From: Halomonas cerina
Lineage (GTDB): Bacteria > Pseudomonadota > Gammaproteobacteria > Pseudomonadales > Halomonadaceae
Length of the DNA: 64,000 nucleotides
Assembly: GCF_014192215.1 (NCBI RefSeq)
Contig: NZ_JACHXP010000002.1
Location: 1 to 64,000, forward strand
Direction of reading: 5' to 3'
Positions 24,954 through 33,988 of this stretch are shown in pieces; within the stretch, counting starts at the first letter, position 1, and every line of letters starts with the position of its first letter. Below the pieces are notes generated by a model. It was not told the DNA's origin. It worked only from the letters and a program-made list of their open reading frames with translations, and made no database searches. The position numbers and the translations under genes are program-made.

Positions 24954-27900
24954 CTAATTCATTGGTTGAAGTATTTTGGTTTCGTACTCACTGTTTGTCT
25001 TGCCGATGTTGTTGCGAACTTTAAGCCGGTATTCCAGCACAAAGTCTATGTTGTCCGTGAAGTGTATGAATTTATATAATCCGCTTTCCAACCAACCGGA
25101 AGCATTTTGAAATCGCCCCCCCGATCCCACTCTGACTTGAACCAAGCTGCGAAGATTTGCATTCGAGGATGACCACGAGACTTGCACCGCAGATCGCCAG
25201 GTCTTGTTGTCAGGGACGGAAGCATCATGTGGATGAAGATTTCCGTCTGAATCGACAAGAACCCATTTCAGCACATCGATCGTTGGCGGTTCAGGCGGCT
25301 TGAGATCGAAAGCCTGAGCCGCCATGCTGCGGGAAGCCCGGGAGTGTTTGTCGGATTGGTCCACAGCGACCAGCCGATAATACTGTCTGGCACCGGCGGG
25401 CCGGCTTTCATCGGCCCATTCTAGCTGCCGCGTATGGGCCGGCTGGGGAACAGTCGCCACCGGCTTGCCCATCAAGCGCACATCCCGGGTCAAAGCCTTG
25501 TCCTGAGTCCGGTAGACTAGATACATTGCGATATCCGGCTCCGGATTAGCCGTCCAGCGGAGGGTAATTGCCCCGTCGTCCGGTTGGTCATTATCGTAGT
25601 GACCCGCCACAGCCTTGGTCACCACCGGCGCCTTCGGCGCCACCGTATCGATAGCCTGCACCGGCGGCGTGGGATAGCTCAGCGTCCCGCTGCGGTTGTG
25701 GGCCTTGTCCACGTTGCCCGTGCGATAGAAATAGCGCCGACGGGAGCGACCGTCGAAGGCATGTATCCAGGCGCACCACTGGCTGCCGGTGGGATCGCCT
25801 TCCTGATAATCCGGCCCCTTTTGATTGGGATGCTCCTCCGGATCGAGAGGGTCTATGGTGATTTGTGAGTAAACACCCTGATTGTGCGGCAGGGCCGCAA
25901 TCACCTGAAGGGTATCCGGCTCCAGCCCCTGATAGTGTTCGAAGGCCACTTCAAAGGTGGCCGCCTGCTTCACTTCACCATGCAGGATATTGAGAACGGA
26001 TACGATCTCTTCGCGCTGGGGTTCGGTGTCACTTCCTTGCCGGTCGGCCGGGAATTTATCCGTGTCTTCGGCGCTCACATCCTGAGTCATTCCATTTTGC
26101 CGCTGCTGCCAATCGCGCCGAAACAGGGTCTTGTCCATCACCCGGTAGACGTGGGTCTTGAGGTGCTCGCCCGGACGCCGCCAGCGCACGGTGTAGTGGG
26201 CCTTGCCGTGATAATCCGGCGGCGTGGCCCAATCGATGGCGCTGCTGAAGGTCGGCGCCTCGGGGGCGGGAGGCGCGGTTTGCTTAGCCCGAGCCACCCG
26301 TACCGGTGCGCTGACCGCCCCCTGATTGTCGTTGTGGTCCAGGGCGCTCACCCCGAAGTGGGCATAGACCACCGGCCGGGCCGCATCGGGGGCGAAGGGA
26401 TCGGACTGTGGATCGCCCGTACCGGGCACCGGCAGGGTCACTTCATAGCGCCGGTACTGGACCTCGTTGTTTTCGGATACCGTCTCGTAGTGGTTCGTAT
26501 CGTCACAGCCGACGGTGGCATGATCGGTGGACCAGTCGGCGGGGGAGGTCGGCGTCGGCCAGGCCGCCGGTCGGCTGTAGTCGATGCGAATCGGATGGGC
26601 GATGGTGTAGGCGTAACCAAAGCGGGTGGGGCGGCGCGCCGGGTCGGGGATCTGGTAAGGCCGGTCCAGTCGCAGGAGGCCATCGTCCACTACCTGGTCC
26701 ACGGTGTAATCACCACCATCCGGGGTGGTGAAGGCTTGCCCCTCAAGATGCTCCGTCCAATGGGTGTCCCGGCCGTTCACCTCCCGCCGGCCATGGGTGA
26801 GGTTCACTCGGCCACGCTTGTAGACCGGTGGGATGGCCACGGTGCAGGCGACGCCGGGCTCCGGCCCGCCGGCGATGGCCACCGGCCTGGCCGCCACATT
26901 CGGCCGGGAATCCGTGGCCGTGATTCTCACCTCATTGCCGTCAGCCCTTTGTAGCGTGTTCTTCTCGGGTGGTCGATGATCGACGATTTCCAGTTGGAGC
27001 CGGCCGCCGTCGTCCCGGCTGGCAATGATCCGGTAGGGAGTGTCGCCGGCATAGAAAGTGGCTCCGGCGTAGCCGTCCGCCGGACTGGCGGGGGCGATGT
27101 CGGTGTCGATCGTATAGCGGCCATGGCCCTGGTCCGTGACGTTGTCGATGACACCCAACTGGTGGTTGAGAGGCCCGGGCCGGAAATGAATCCGGAATTC
27201 CCGGACATCCGGCGCCTGCTCCATAAAGCGTTGGGGCCAGATCCAACTTACCCGGGCCTGACCGTCGCCCACCAGGGTGGCCTCCACCCCACGGGGCGAA
27301 GGCGGTGGCCGTCGGTCCTTAAGGTAAACGGCCGCCGAATGCTGACGGCGGGCCGGTGTCTCCCAATAATCCTCCGCTGGCGTATCCGCTTGGCGCCAGT
27401 AACCGGCCCCGGGCTCGCTGCGCTCGCTGACACGCCCGAACAGATCCACGCCGCTGACCCGATAGCTGTACCAGCCGTCCAGCAGACCGGCATCGAAGCC
27501 ATAAAGCGCCCTGTCCGGCCAGCCCGGCGGCGCTTCGTCGCTTCCGGCCACCGGGTCCACCACGAGAACCGGTCCGTCACCTCCGTCCTCCAGCCAGGGG
27601 GGGACGGTGAGCAGGCGGTCATATCCTTCGGGTGGAGGCGGCGACTGCTCCGAGGGTTCGCTTTCCACCGGGCCATGACGCCAGAGGTGGTACAGCAGGG
27701 GTTCGCGGGGCAACAAACGGCCGCCGGGGGAGGTGTTCCGCCGCCAACGAACCCCCGCTGCGTTCTGCCCGTAGCGGGTCTCACCATTGGGCAGCGTGTG
27801 GCGGGTGTAGCGGGTGCCCGGCAACTCGTAGACTTGAATATCCTGCGGCGGCCCCAGGGGTTCGGGAGCACGATTCCCTTTGACATCGAAGACGATATAG

Positions 27901-29783
27901 CCGTCCACATCCCGATCCGTCTCTTCGTGGGGCGAAAACAGCTCACCGGGGGCAAAGTTGTCCAGGCCACCGAAGTATTCGATGCTGCCATCGTGGTCGG
28001 CAACGATCAGATAATCGTAGGTCTGGTCCGGGCGGGCCTCCCGATCGATGGCGTAGAGTCCCAGTAACTGAGCCACGGCCGGCTCCAGGCTGGCCAGCAG
28101 CACCATGTCCAGGGCATAGTGCAGGGATTGCCGGGGCGGTATGTCATCCGAGTTGGTGGGACTGGCAAACTCGCCGGTGATCAGATAGGGCCGGGTGCCC
28201 AACACCGAAATGCTGCCCTCCGTCCAGCGATAGGGGTCGGCCAGGGTCAGTTCGTCATTGTCTGAATCGACCCGTTCTATCCGGTAGCTTCTTCCCTCAT
28301 ACACGGTAAAGCCGGCCTGGGGGATGTCGGGACCCGCATAAGGCCGGTCCAGCCATAGCCGGGTGGTGTCCTGCGGATCGATAGCGGCGATGGTGTAGAG
28401 GGCATGCTGATCCTCGAAGCGGATCGGCAGGCCGACCAGCGTTTCATTCCAGGTCTCGGAGGTGCTTCGCCGCACGGTGAACTCACCGTCCCTGATGTCC
28501 ACCGTACCCCCCGAAACCCTGCCTACACGGAAATGCAACCCCACTAGATCCACCGACCAGGCGACATTCACACCGGAAACCGATGGCTGACCGTCCGTTA
28601 CCCGAACAGAGCCGTCGGAAACCACGGGGCGTGGCACGACCCGCCCGGCCATGCCGCCGGCCTGCTGGTCGTCATCCACCAGTTGAGCCAGATAATCGTG
28701 TAGCTGGGCAAAATGATCGTCCCGGATGCTATAGGACCGGCCGGAACCGCCTTGACCTTCATAGGGCCGGCTGAGCAGGATTCGGTCCGGACCCTGCTCG
28801 TCCAGGAGCGCCTCCACGATGAGATAAGCGGTGTCATCGCCGTCCATCTGAATGAGCTGACCGGCCAGATCCCGCGTCCAGCGGGTACCCGTGCCGACGA
28901 CAATGGGCCAATTACGTGTCACCGACGCCTGGCCGTCGCTCACACTCCCGCCGGATTCCTGGGTGAAATAGGCCGAGTCGCCATATGCGATCCGATCAGC
29001 GGCGGTGTGGCGGGCCTGCTGGAGAGAGTTCAGTCCTACCGGATAGCTTGCCCCCCGGGGCGGGAAGACCGGCAGGCCGATGGGTTGCCTCAGTCCGGGT
29101 ACGGGTTGCCAGTTCTCGCTGAACTTGTCGGCAACCGGGTAAAGCAGGATATCCACCAGTGTGGCACCATCGCCTTGAATCGTGATGCCGTCGATGGCAT
29201 TGAAGCTCAGCGTGGCATGACCAGGCTCTCCAATGGTTGTGGTGTCGACCTCCACCTCATCCGTGGTCAAGAAGCCGAACAACGGACGGCGCGCGCTGGT
29301 CGTCTGCCATGCCGTTGCCGTGGCCTCTGCACGACCCGGGGCCATCAGAAGCACGACCTTGAACATGGGCTCCGGAAAGCGGATACGCAGGGGCTGATCG
29401 GTTAACTGGATTTCCAGCCGGTTATCCGTACCGGTGTCAAATGACCGCTCGCCCTGGAGGCGATAGTCATCGCTGAGTCTGACGGCGTCGGGACCGGAGA
29501 GTTCGATGGGATGCACCCGGTCTTCCGGTGCCGTGATCGTCAGCGGCAGAGCTTTCCGGCCGGCAAGTCCATCAATGGCCTCACTTAACCGAAACGGCGA
29601 TATTTTTTCAGCGATGTGGAGTCGTCGGAACAGAGAGTAGCCATGACGGGGAAAGCCCCGGTGGGGGCTGAAAGCCCATCGAAGATGGTTGCCGTCCTCT
29701 AGTTTTGGGAACTGGTCATCGGGCTGAGAAAGGTTCTCGACGCCCATGCCAATCATAGTTAGATTCTGTGACTGCAAAGGCAT
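24954..29783 (-). CDS. Large tail-like/Fn3-like repeat protein (1609 residues)
   Basis: This protein has no family name I can support, but repeats are visible. A module of the form V-G-GTRWTRDLAGQ ... Y-I ... LLSRPYEGQ ... YSI occurs near residue 300 and recurs in degenerate form near 400-500 (WNETLVGLPIRF ... LWLDRPYAG) and again near 1010-1060 (DTHWTEHLEGQAF ... LRLDRPYQI). Similar modules occur in phage tail and baseplate-associated proteins. Fn3-like strands (GVEATLVGDGQARVSWIWP; ITLRWTANPEPDIAMYLVYR) follow in the second half. No signal peptide or membrane helix is seen. No clear ribosome site precedes 29783, and the leader is AT-rich. It is the first gene of the operon with the PLD-like gene. 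Extracellular or particle-bound function is inference. Confidence 0.75.
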   Translation of the reverse strand: MPLQSQNLTMIGMGVENLSQPDDQFPKLEDGNHLRWAFSPHRGFPRHGYSLFRRLHIAEKISPFRLSEAIDGLAGRKALPLTITAPEDRVHPIELSGPDAVRLSDDYRLQGERSFDTGTDNRLEIQLTDQPLRIRFPEPMFKVVLLMAPGRAEATATAWQTTSARRPLFGFLTTDEVEVDTTTIGEPGHATLSFNAIDGITIQGDGATLVDILLYPVADKFSENWQPVPGLRQPIGLPVFPPRGASYPVGLNSLQQARHTAADRIAYGDSAYFTQESGGSVSDGQASVTRNWPIVVGTGTRWTRDLAGQLIQMDGDDTAYLIVEALLDEQGPDRILLSRPYEGQGGSGRSYSIRDDHFAQLHDYLAQLVDDDQQAGGMAGRVVPRPVVSDGSVRVTDGQPSVSGVNVAWSVDLVGLHFRVGRVSGGTVDIRDGEFTVRRSTSETWNETLVGLPIRFEDQHALYTIAAIDPQDTTRLWLDRPYAGPDIPQAGFTVYEGRSYRIERVDSDNDELTLADPYRWTEGSISVLGTRPYLITGEFASPTNSDDIPPRQSLHYALDMVLLASLEPAVAQLLGLYAIDREARPDQTYDYLIVADHDGSIEYFGGLDNFAPGELFSPHEETDRDVDGYIVFDVKGNRAPEPLGPPQDIQVYELPGTRYTRHTLPNGETRYGQNAAGVRWRRNTSPGGRLLPREPLLYHLWRHGPVESEPSEQSPPPPEGYDRLLTVPPWLEDGGDGPVLVVDPVAGSDEAPPGWPDRALYGFDAGLLDGWYSYRVSGVDLFGRVSERSEPGAGYWRQADTPAEDYWETPARRQHSAAVYLKDRRPPPSPRGVEATLVGDGQARVSWIWPQRFMEQAPDVREFRIHFRPGPLNHQLGVIDNVTDQGHGRYTIDTDIAPASPADGYAGATFYAGDTPYRIIASRDDGGRLQLEIVDHRPPEKNTLQRADGNEVRITATDSRPNVAARPVAIAGGPEPGVACTVAIPPVYKRGRVNLTHGRREVNGRDTHWTEHLEGQAFTTPDGGDYTVDQVVDDGLLRLDRPYQIPDPARRPTRFGYAYTIAHPIRIDYSRPAAWPTPTSPADWSTDHATVGCDDTNHYETVSENNEVQYRRYEVTLPVPGTGDPQSDPFAPDAARPVVYAHFGVSALDHNDNQGAVSAPVRVARAKQTAPPAPEAPTFSSAIDWATPPDYHGKAHYTVRWRRPGEHLKTHVYRVMDKTLFRRDWQQRQNGMTQDVSAEDTDKFPADRQGSDTEPQREEIVSVLNILHGEVKQAATFEVAFEHYQGLEPDTLQVIAALPHNQGVYSQITIDPLDPEEHPNQKGPDYQEGDPTGSQWCAWIHAFDGRSRRRYFYRTGNVDKAHNRSGTLSYPTPPVQAIDTVAPKAPVVTKAVAGHYDNDQPDDGAITLRWTANPEPDIAMYLVYRTQDKALTRDVRLMGKPVATVPQPAHTRQLEWADESRPAGARQYYRLVAVDQSDKHSRASRSMAAQAFDLKPPEPPTIDVLKWVLVDSDGNLHPHDASVPDNKTWRSAVQVSWSSSNANLRSLVQVRVGSGGRFQNASGWLESGLYKFIHFTDNIDFVLEYRLKVRNNIGKTNSEYETKILQPMN

Positions 29784-30019
29784 GTTAATTTAACCATAAA
29801 AAATTGAATTTTTCCTTTATTAACTTTAAGTTAGATTGGCCGAATGATAAAACGCCTTCTTTGTCTGCTGCATTGTTTTTAGCTTATGCTTGATAAAGCA
29901 CCTTGGCAGCTCTTACCATCGTCTCGTGTGCCGCAATGATCTCTTATAATAACGTAGCTACCATTCACTGCCTTGGCTAGTGTGGTGTTTTCTAAGTTAT
30001 TAACCCGGCAGCCAAATAG
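29784..30019. other. AT-rich promoter region of the giant-protein operon
   Basis: This 236-base segment is markedly AT-rich against its surroundings, particularly 29790-29835. It lies directly before the first gene of the minus-strand giant-protein operon and presumably holds its promoter. The far side meets the 3' end of the IS630 transposase. No gene is visible. Confidence 0.5.
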
Positions 30020-30610
30020 CTATGCTCCGGCGTAGTTGATTGACTTGGCTTCGAAGTATTTTGCAATCCGGCTTGGGAGCTTCTGCAGCTTGCGAAGGTG
30101 GGACATTGCCTTTCGCTTCAGCTGCTCCGTGTTGCGTGCCGGCGTCCCGCTATGCACGCCGGCCTTCAGGTCGCAGTTCAGATACTCATCCGGATTCAAC
30201 TCGGGTGAATAGGGCGGCAGATAGAACACCTCTATCTGGTCCTGATGATCCTCCAGCCAGGCCTTGACCACCTTGGCGTGGTGAACCTTGAGGTTATCCA
30301 GAATTAGGAAGACTTTCCGCTGAGTATCACGAACTAGGCGCTTCATAAAGTCGATCAGAATTTGCGCATTCATGGTGCCCTCGAAAAACCGGAACCGAGC
30401 CTTTCCCTGGTTGGTGACAGCGGAAATAAGGTTGACCGCCGCTCGCTTGGCATTGAGACAGAGCACTGGCGTGACGCCTTGAGGTGAGTAGCCTCTGACG
30501 TGCTGGCTATCACTTCTGAGACCTGTCTCGTCACCCCAGTAAATCTCGGCATTCTCGGCCTTGGCCCTGGCATGGATCACAGGATACTCATGCTCCAGCC
30601 AGCGCTTCAC
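30020..30610 (-). CDS. IS630-family transposase, catalytic part
   Basis: This 196-residue ORF is the DDE half of an IS630/Tc1-mariner-type transposase. GDETGLRSD, LILDNLKVHHAK and SPELNPDEYLN supply the catalytic D, D and E. The protein sequence continues upstream of its first Met in the same frame (AEYLKRWGFTVQKPKRRAYEQRP), which joins the end of the other ORF after a single-base shift near 30680. It is therefore the 3' part of one transposase gene. Either the copy is broken or the element depends on frameshifting, as reported for some IS630 members. Confidence 0.85.
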   Translation of the reverse strand: MKRWLEHEYPVIHARAKAENAEIYWGDETGLRSDSQHVRGYSPQGVTPVLCLNAKRAAVNLISAVTNQGKARFRFFEGTMNAQILIDFMKRLVRDTQRKVFLILDNLKVHHAKVVKAWLEDHQDQIEVFYLPPYSPELNPDEYLNCDLKAGVHSGTPARNTEQLKRKAMSHLRKLQKLPSRIAKYFEAKSINYAGA

Positions 30611-30626
30611 CTCTGCCGGACGTTGC

Positions 30627-31139
30627 TCATAAGCCCGCCTCTTGGGCTTTTGAACGGTGAAGCCCCAGCGCTTGAGGTATTCCGCCCACGGTACGAATCA
30701 GTACTGGCTTGCCCGTTTCCTGCTTGATCAACTGCTGGACAGCCTGGCGAGTCCAGAGGGCGTACGGGAGCTTCAGCTGATCGGGGGTCTTGTCGACCAA
30801 TAGCATCTGTAGGCGGTCTTCCTCGTCGGGAGTCAACTGGCGGCCGGCGCCCTCCCTCCGACCACGGGTCTGGGCCAGCAGCGCCTTCATGCCGCCTTCC
30901 CGGTACTTGGCCAGCCAGCGTCCCACGGTCAAGGGATGGACATCGAGCTCTTCGGCGATCTGCTTCTGTGTCATCCGACGCTTGACGATCCTTTTCAAGG
31001 TGAACCTGTTGGCTCGACTTTCTGCTCTCTTGCTGGAAATGTGAGAAAACACAGCCAAAATGACCGCCATTAATGCAGGAGTTGCTATCCCTATGTAATC
31101 AACGGGTAGGGAGATGACTTTTATAACGAGAGGCTCCAT
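30627..31139 (-). CDS. IS630-family transposase, N-terminal DNA-binding part
   Basis: This ORF holds the helix-turn-helix half of the IS630 transposase: MTQKQIAEELDVHPLTVGRWLAKYREGG, cited as QKQIAEELDVHPLTVGRWL. The linker LPYALWTRQAVQQLIKQ follows. The frame is lost after LIRTVGG; the expected continuation (EYLKRWGF) is in another frame, so the last ~20 residues are out of frame. The first ~25-35 residues (MEPLVIKVISLPVDYIG) are hydrophobic and do not look like IS630, so the true start is probably nearer 31070. Terminal repeats of the element could not be fixed. Confidence 0.75.
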   Translation of the reverse strand: MEPLVIKVISLPVDYIGIATPALMAVILAVFSHISSKRAESRANRFTLKRIVKRRMTQKQIAEELDVHPLTVGRWLAKYREGGMKALLAQTRGRREGAGRQLTPDEEDRLQMLLVDKTPDQLKLPYALWTRQAVQQLIKQETGKPVLIRTVGGIPQALGLHRSKAQEAGL

Positions 31140-31206
31140 TTCCTTGAATCTCTTATGAAGTTGTAGAATGCTGTTGCGTCAATGCTGCATATTGTGTTTG
31201 TTTTAT

Positions 31207-32484
31207 TCAAGCAAGTGCTGTGGGAATTTCTCCCCACTGCGTGGTATAGCGTGGCGTGCGGTGGGCACAACGCAGGTGCCAGACGGCATTCTTCCGTGGC
31301 ATGCCGAGCCGCACCGTGCCGCGCCCCATCTTGTGGTTGAGCTCGTCCAGGGTGGCCATCAGCTGGTGATCCCGTTCGCGCTGGGCGGCGTGCTCGGGCG
31401 TGTCGAGCAATGAGAGCTGCTGGCGGTTAGTGTCCAGCAGGTCGAGCAGCATCACGCCTCCCTTCATGAACCGGTACCCGGGCCGGTACATCTCGATCAG
31501 GCCGCGCTGGGCGGCGGCGAGGATCGGCCGGCTGTCGTCGGTGGGCTCGGGCAGTTCGACGATGATGCCGGGGGAGTACTGGGCCAGGTCCGGCCGGTGG
31601 GGATTGGTCTTGAGAAAGACGTAGACGGCTCGGGCCTGGCTGTCTTGGCGACGCAGCTTCTCGGCGCCGCGCTGGGCATGCTGGCGAATGGCAGCCTGCA
31701 GTTCGCCCAGGTCGCCGGTGAGGCGGCCGAAGGAGCGCGAGGTCATGATGCGCTGGCGAGGCTCGTCGATATCATTCATCTCGATGCAGGGCGTGCCTTG
31801 GAGCTCTCGCACGGTTCGCTCGAGGGTGACGGAGTAGCGCCGGCGGATGGCCTTGGGATCGGCGTTGCGCAGTTCCCAGGCCGTCTCGATGCCCTGGATA
31901 GCCAGCCGCTCGACCAGGCGTCGGCCTACTCCCCAGACATCGCCCAGGGCGGTGCGCTCGAGCAGGTGGCGTGTCTCGTCGCCCTCGGCGGGGATCACGC
32001 AGACGCCGTGATAGCCGGGCAGCTTCTTGGCGGCCCTGTTCGCGAGCTTGGCCAGGGTGCGGGTATGAGCCACGCCCACGCAGACGGGAATGCCGGTGAA
32101 CTGACGCACGTTGCGATACAGGGTACGGGCCAGTGCTTGGGTGGTGGCCGCGTCGAAGCCGTCGAAGCGCACGAACATCTCGTCGATGGAGTAGGGCTCG
32201 ACGCCGGCGGAAAACTCCTCGAGGACCTCACGCACCCGGGCGGACATGTCGCCGTAGAGCTCGTAGTTGGAGGAGAGCAGGCGGATGCGGCCTTGGTTGA
32301 CCCACTGCTGCAGCTCGAAGGCCGGCATGCCCATTTCCACGCCCAGGGCCTTGAGCTCGTTGGAGCGTGCGATCACGCAGCCATCGTTGTTGGACATCAC
32401 GCCCACGGGCACGCCCTCGAGGTGTGGTTGGAAGACCCGCTCGCAGCTGACGTAGAAGTTGTTGCAGTCCACCAGGCCGATCAT
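31207..32484 (-). CDS. umuC: UmuC, DNA polymerase V catalytic subunit
   Basis: This 425-residue Y-family polymerase starts [20 protein letters not shown], with the first catalytic Asp in VDCNNFY and the second acidic pair in [14 protein letters not shown]. HhH-like and little-finger regions follow ([13 protein letters not shown]). The C terminus has the UmuC-specific GRGTVRLGM block and ends normally. The start at 32484 is chosen because it overlaps the umuD stop by four bases (ATGA), the usual coupling; the longer frame is a read-in from umuD. With UmuD it performs SOS-induced translesion synthesis. The phage surroundings suggest a mobile copy. Confidence 0.93.
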   Translation of the reverse strand: MIGLVDCNNFYVSCERVFQPHLEGVPVGVMSNNDGCVIARSNELKALGVEMGMPAFELQQWVNQGRIRLLSSNYELYGDMSARVREVLEEFSAGVEPYSIDEMFVRFDGFDAATTQALARTLYRNVRQFTGIPVCVGVAHTRTLAKLANRAAKKLPGYHGVCVIPAEGDETRHLLERTALGDVWGVGRRLVERLAIQGIETAWELRNADPKAIRRRYSVTLERTVRELQGTPCIEMNDIDEPRQRIMTSRSFGRLTGDLGELQAAIRQHAQRGAEKLRRQDSQARAVYVFLKTNPHRPDLAQYSPGIIVELPEPTDDSRPILAAAQRGLIEMYRPGYRFMKGGVMLLDLLDTNRQQLSLLDTPEHAAQRERDHQLMATLDELNHKMGRGTVRLGMPRKNAVWHLRCAHRTPRYTTQWGEIPTALA

Positions 32485-32921
32485 ACCGGGTACTCGTGGA
32501 TGACCGAGCGCACCACGCCCCATACCTGGCAGTCGAGATCGGCGATCGGGATCGGCGCGTATCGGTCATTGCCGGAGCACAGGTAGGGCCGCCGGCCAAT
32601 CAGCTCGTAGCGTTTGACGATCACCTCGCCGTCAACCAGGGCGACGACGATATGGCCGGGGCGGGCGTCGATGGAGCGGTCTACCACCAGGGTGTCGCCA
32701 TCGTGGATGCCGAAGCCTTCCATGCTGTCGCCGGCGACGCTCATGAAGAAGGTTGCCGAGGGACGCTTCACCAGCCGCTCGTTGAGGTCCAGCGTGCGCC
32801 CGACGTAGTCCTCGGCGGGTGAGGGGAAGCCGGAGATCCCCGCACGGATGGTGGCCAGTGGGTAGGGCAGGGCGCGGTATGGCGGTGCCGGGTGCGGATG
32901 GAAGATCTCGGGAGCGCGCAT
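32481..32921 (-). CDS. umuD: UmuD, S24-family auto-cleaving subunit of DNA polymerase V
   Basis: This 146-residue protein has the full UmuD plan: a cleavage region [15 protein letters not shown], the nucleophile in [14 protein letters not shown], and the general-base Lys in VIVKRYE. RecA filament-stimulated self-cleavage gives UmuD', which joins UmuC. I choose ATG 32921 because AAGAGG lies seven bases upstream; a TTG at 32939 is also in frame. A LexA-type box lies 22 bases upstream. The gene is intact and coupled to umuC. Confidence 0.93.
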   Translation of the reverse strand: MRAPEIFHPHPAPPYRALPYPLATIRAGISGFPSPAEDYVGRTLDLNERLVKRPSATFFMSVAGDSMEGFGIHDGDTLVVDRSIDARPGHIVVALVDGEVIVKRYELIGRRPYLCSGNDRYAPIPIADLDCQVWGVVRSVIHEYPV

Positions 32922-32942
32922 GGCGTGGCCTCTTGTCAAAAG

Positions 32943-32958
32943 CTGGTTGTTTATACAG
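32943..32958 (-). promoter_or_regulatory. LexA (SOS) box upstream of umuDC
   Basis: The minus strand reads CTGTATAAACAACCAG, an exact CTG-N10-CAG match to the gammaproteobacterial LexA operator. It lies 22 bases before the umuD start codon. It also lies in the intergenic region shared with the divergent S24-like gene, so it may influence both. Confidence 0.85.
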
Positions 32959-33073
32959 TATTCGACAGCAGCGCACGCTTAGGCAAATGCTAATGTTTTG
33001 ACACGGCAGTGCGTGGGCGGCCGAAGCCCGATGTGGTGCGGCTGGTGGAGGAATACGATCTGGCAGGGACGAC

Positions 33074-33427
33074 ATGCGAGTGAACTACCTGGGCCCAGTG
33101 TGCATGGGCATCGACCATCCGGCGCTGAGGGGCTACGACCTGACGGCCTTCAAGGCGAGCTGCTATGTGGTGGAAGTCAGCGAGGACGCCGGCGTGGGCG
33201 GCCCGCTGATCGAGGGCGACCTGCTGGTGGTGGACGAGCAGAAGCCCGCCCAGCACGCTGACCTGGTGGTGGTGGAAGTGGAAGGCGAACAGCGGCTGTT
33301 CAACAGCCATCGGATCGGCGGGCGCGTCAGGCTGATGCCCACCGCCGGGCCGAGGGAGTCGATCTGGGCCCGGCAGTCGGACCTGCGGGGCGTGGTGGTG
33401 AGCCAGGCGCGGGTGGTGGTAGCGTAA
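33074..33427 (+). CDS. S24/UmuD-like protein, apparently lacking the catalytic residues
   Basis: This 117-residue protein follows the UmuD/LexA peptidase fold pattern: PLIEGDLLVVDEQKPAQHADLVVVEVEGEQ (cited as LIEGDLLVVD and ADLVVVEVEGE) aligns with Umu[11 protein letters not shown] and [11 protein letters not shown]. By that alignment the Ser-Met nucleophile becomes Ala-Gly and the Lys position becomes Phe, so self-cleavage is not expected. It is divergent from umuDC across a region with a LexA box. Non-cleavable UmuD-like proteins on mobile elements can inhibit polymerase V in other systems; a similar role here is inference. The ribosome site is weak. Confidence 0.7.
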   Translation: MRVNYLGPVCMGIDHPALRGYDLTAFKASCYVVEVSEDAGVGGPLIEGDLLVVDEQKPAQHADLVVVEVEGEQRLFNSHRIGGRVRLMPTAGPRESIWARQSDLRGVVVSQARVVVA

Positions 33428-33453
33428 GGCAAGGGGACAGATAGAGAGGCGAG

Positions 33454-33750
33454 ATGACGATTCAACTGGATGAACGGGTGACAGGGGCCGCCTTGATGCG
33501 CTTCTTGCGTGAGCGTGGCGTGGCGGATTCCTGCCCGATGTGCGGCACCCATATGAGCACATCGGTGCATGACCCGGCGGGTGTGCTGGAAGATGAGGCC
33601 CCCGCGGTGCGCGTGATCCATGTGATGGACGACGGCTCGCGCCGCGGCTACGGCGAGTTCCTTCGGGTGTGCCCGAGCTGCGGTTTCATCCACTACATTC
33701 GCGACATCGAGGTGTTGGCGTACCTGGACGAAGAGGGTGACAATGGCTGA
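33454..33750 (+). CDS. Zinc-ribbon hypothetical protein of the prophage region
   Basis: This 98-residue protein has two CxxC pairs, SCPMCGTH near residue 26 and VCPSCGFIHY near 73, consistent with one zinc ribbon. The middle contains a strand-rich PAVRVIHVMDDGSRRGYGEFL. GAGGCGAG lies upstream of the ATG. It overlaps the next gene by eight bases, and both run with the S24-like gene, so a three- or four-gene phage-type transcript is likely. No function is recognised. Confidence 0.65.
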   Translation: MTIQLDERVTGAALMRFLRERGVADSCPMCGTHMSTSVHDPAGVLEDEAPAVRVIHVMDDGSRRGYGEFLRVCPSCGFIHYIRDIEVLAYLDEEGDNG

Positions 33751-33979
33751 CAAGAACGTTCGCCACTTGAGGCCGCTGGATGGCGGCGGGGAGCCACCGG
33801 ATATGGAACAGCGCTTGAGAAGCCTGGAGCAGGAGGTCCATGTGATTCGCGAGACCATGGCGACCCGTGAAGATCTCCACAAGGAGCTCAACGCTCAGAC
33901 CTGGAAGATGGTCACGGCGCTGATCGCCTCGATGGCGGTGATGACTGCACTGTTCACCGCGATCGTAAAGTGGGTGTAG
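33743..33979 (+). CDS. Small coiled-coil membrane protein
   Basis: This is a 78-residue protein with a charged N terminus, a heptad-like helix (MEQRLRSLEQEVHVIRETM), and one C-terminal hydrophobic helix (MVTALIASMAVMTALFTAIV). This layout is like phage XhlA-type or haemolysin-associated small membrane proteins, although the match is structural only. The ATG at 33743 overlaps the preceding gene; an in-frame GTG at 33737 is possible. It is followed by another tiny membrane protein, as in many phage lysis or accessory cassettes. Confidence 0.6.
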   Translation: MADKNVRHLRPLDGGGEPPDMEQRLRSLEQEVHVIRETMATREDLHKELNAQTWKMVTALIASMAVMTALFTAIVKWV

Positions 33980-33988
33980 GTGTCTGCC

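Noticed and set aside
2996..31072. A 14-base match CATTAATGGCGGTC near 2996 and, inverted, near 31060
   Set aside because: In a 64 kb window several 14-base matches are expected by chance, and the flanks do not match, so it was not called an attachment site or terminal repeat.
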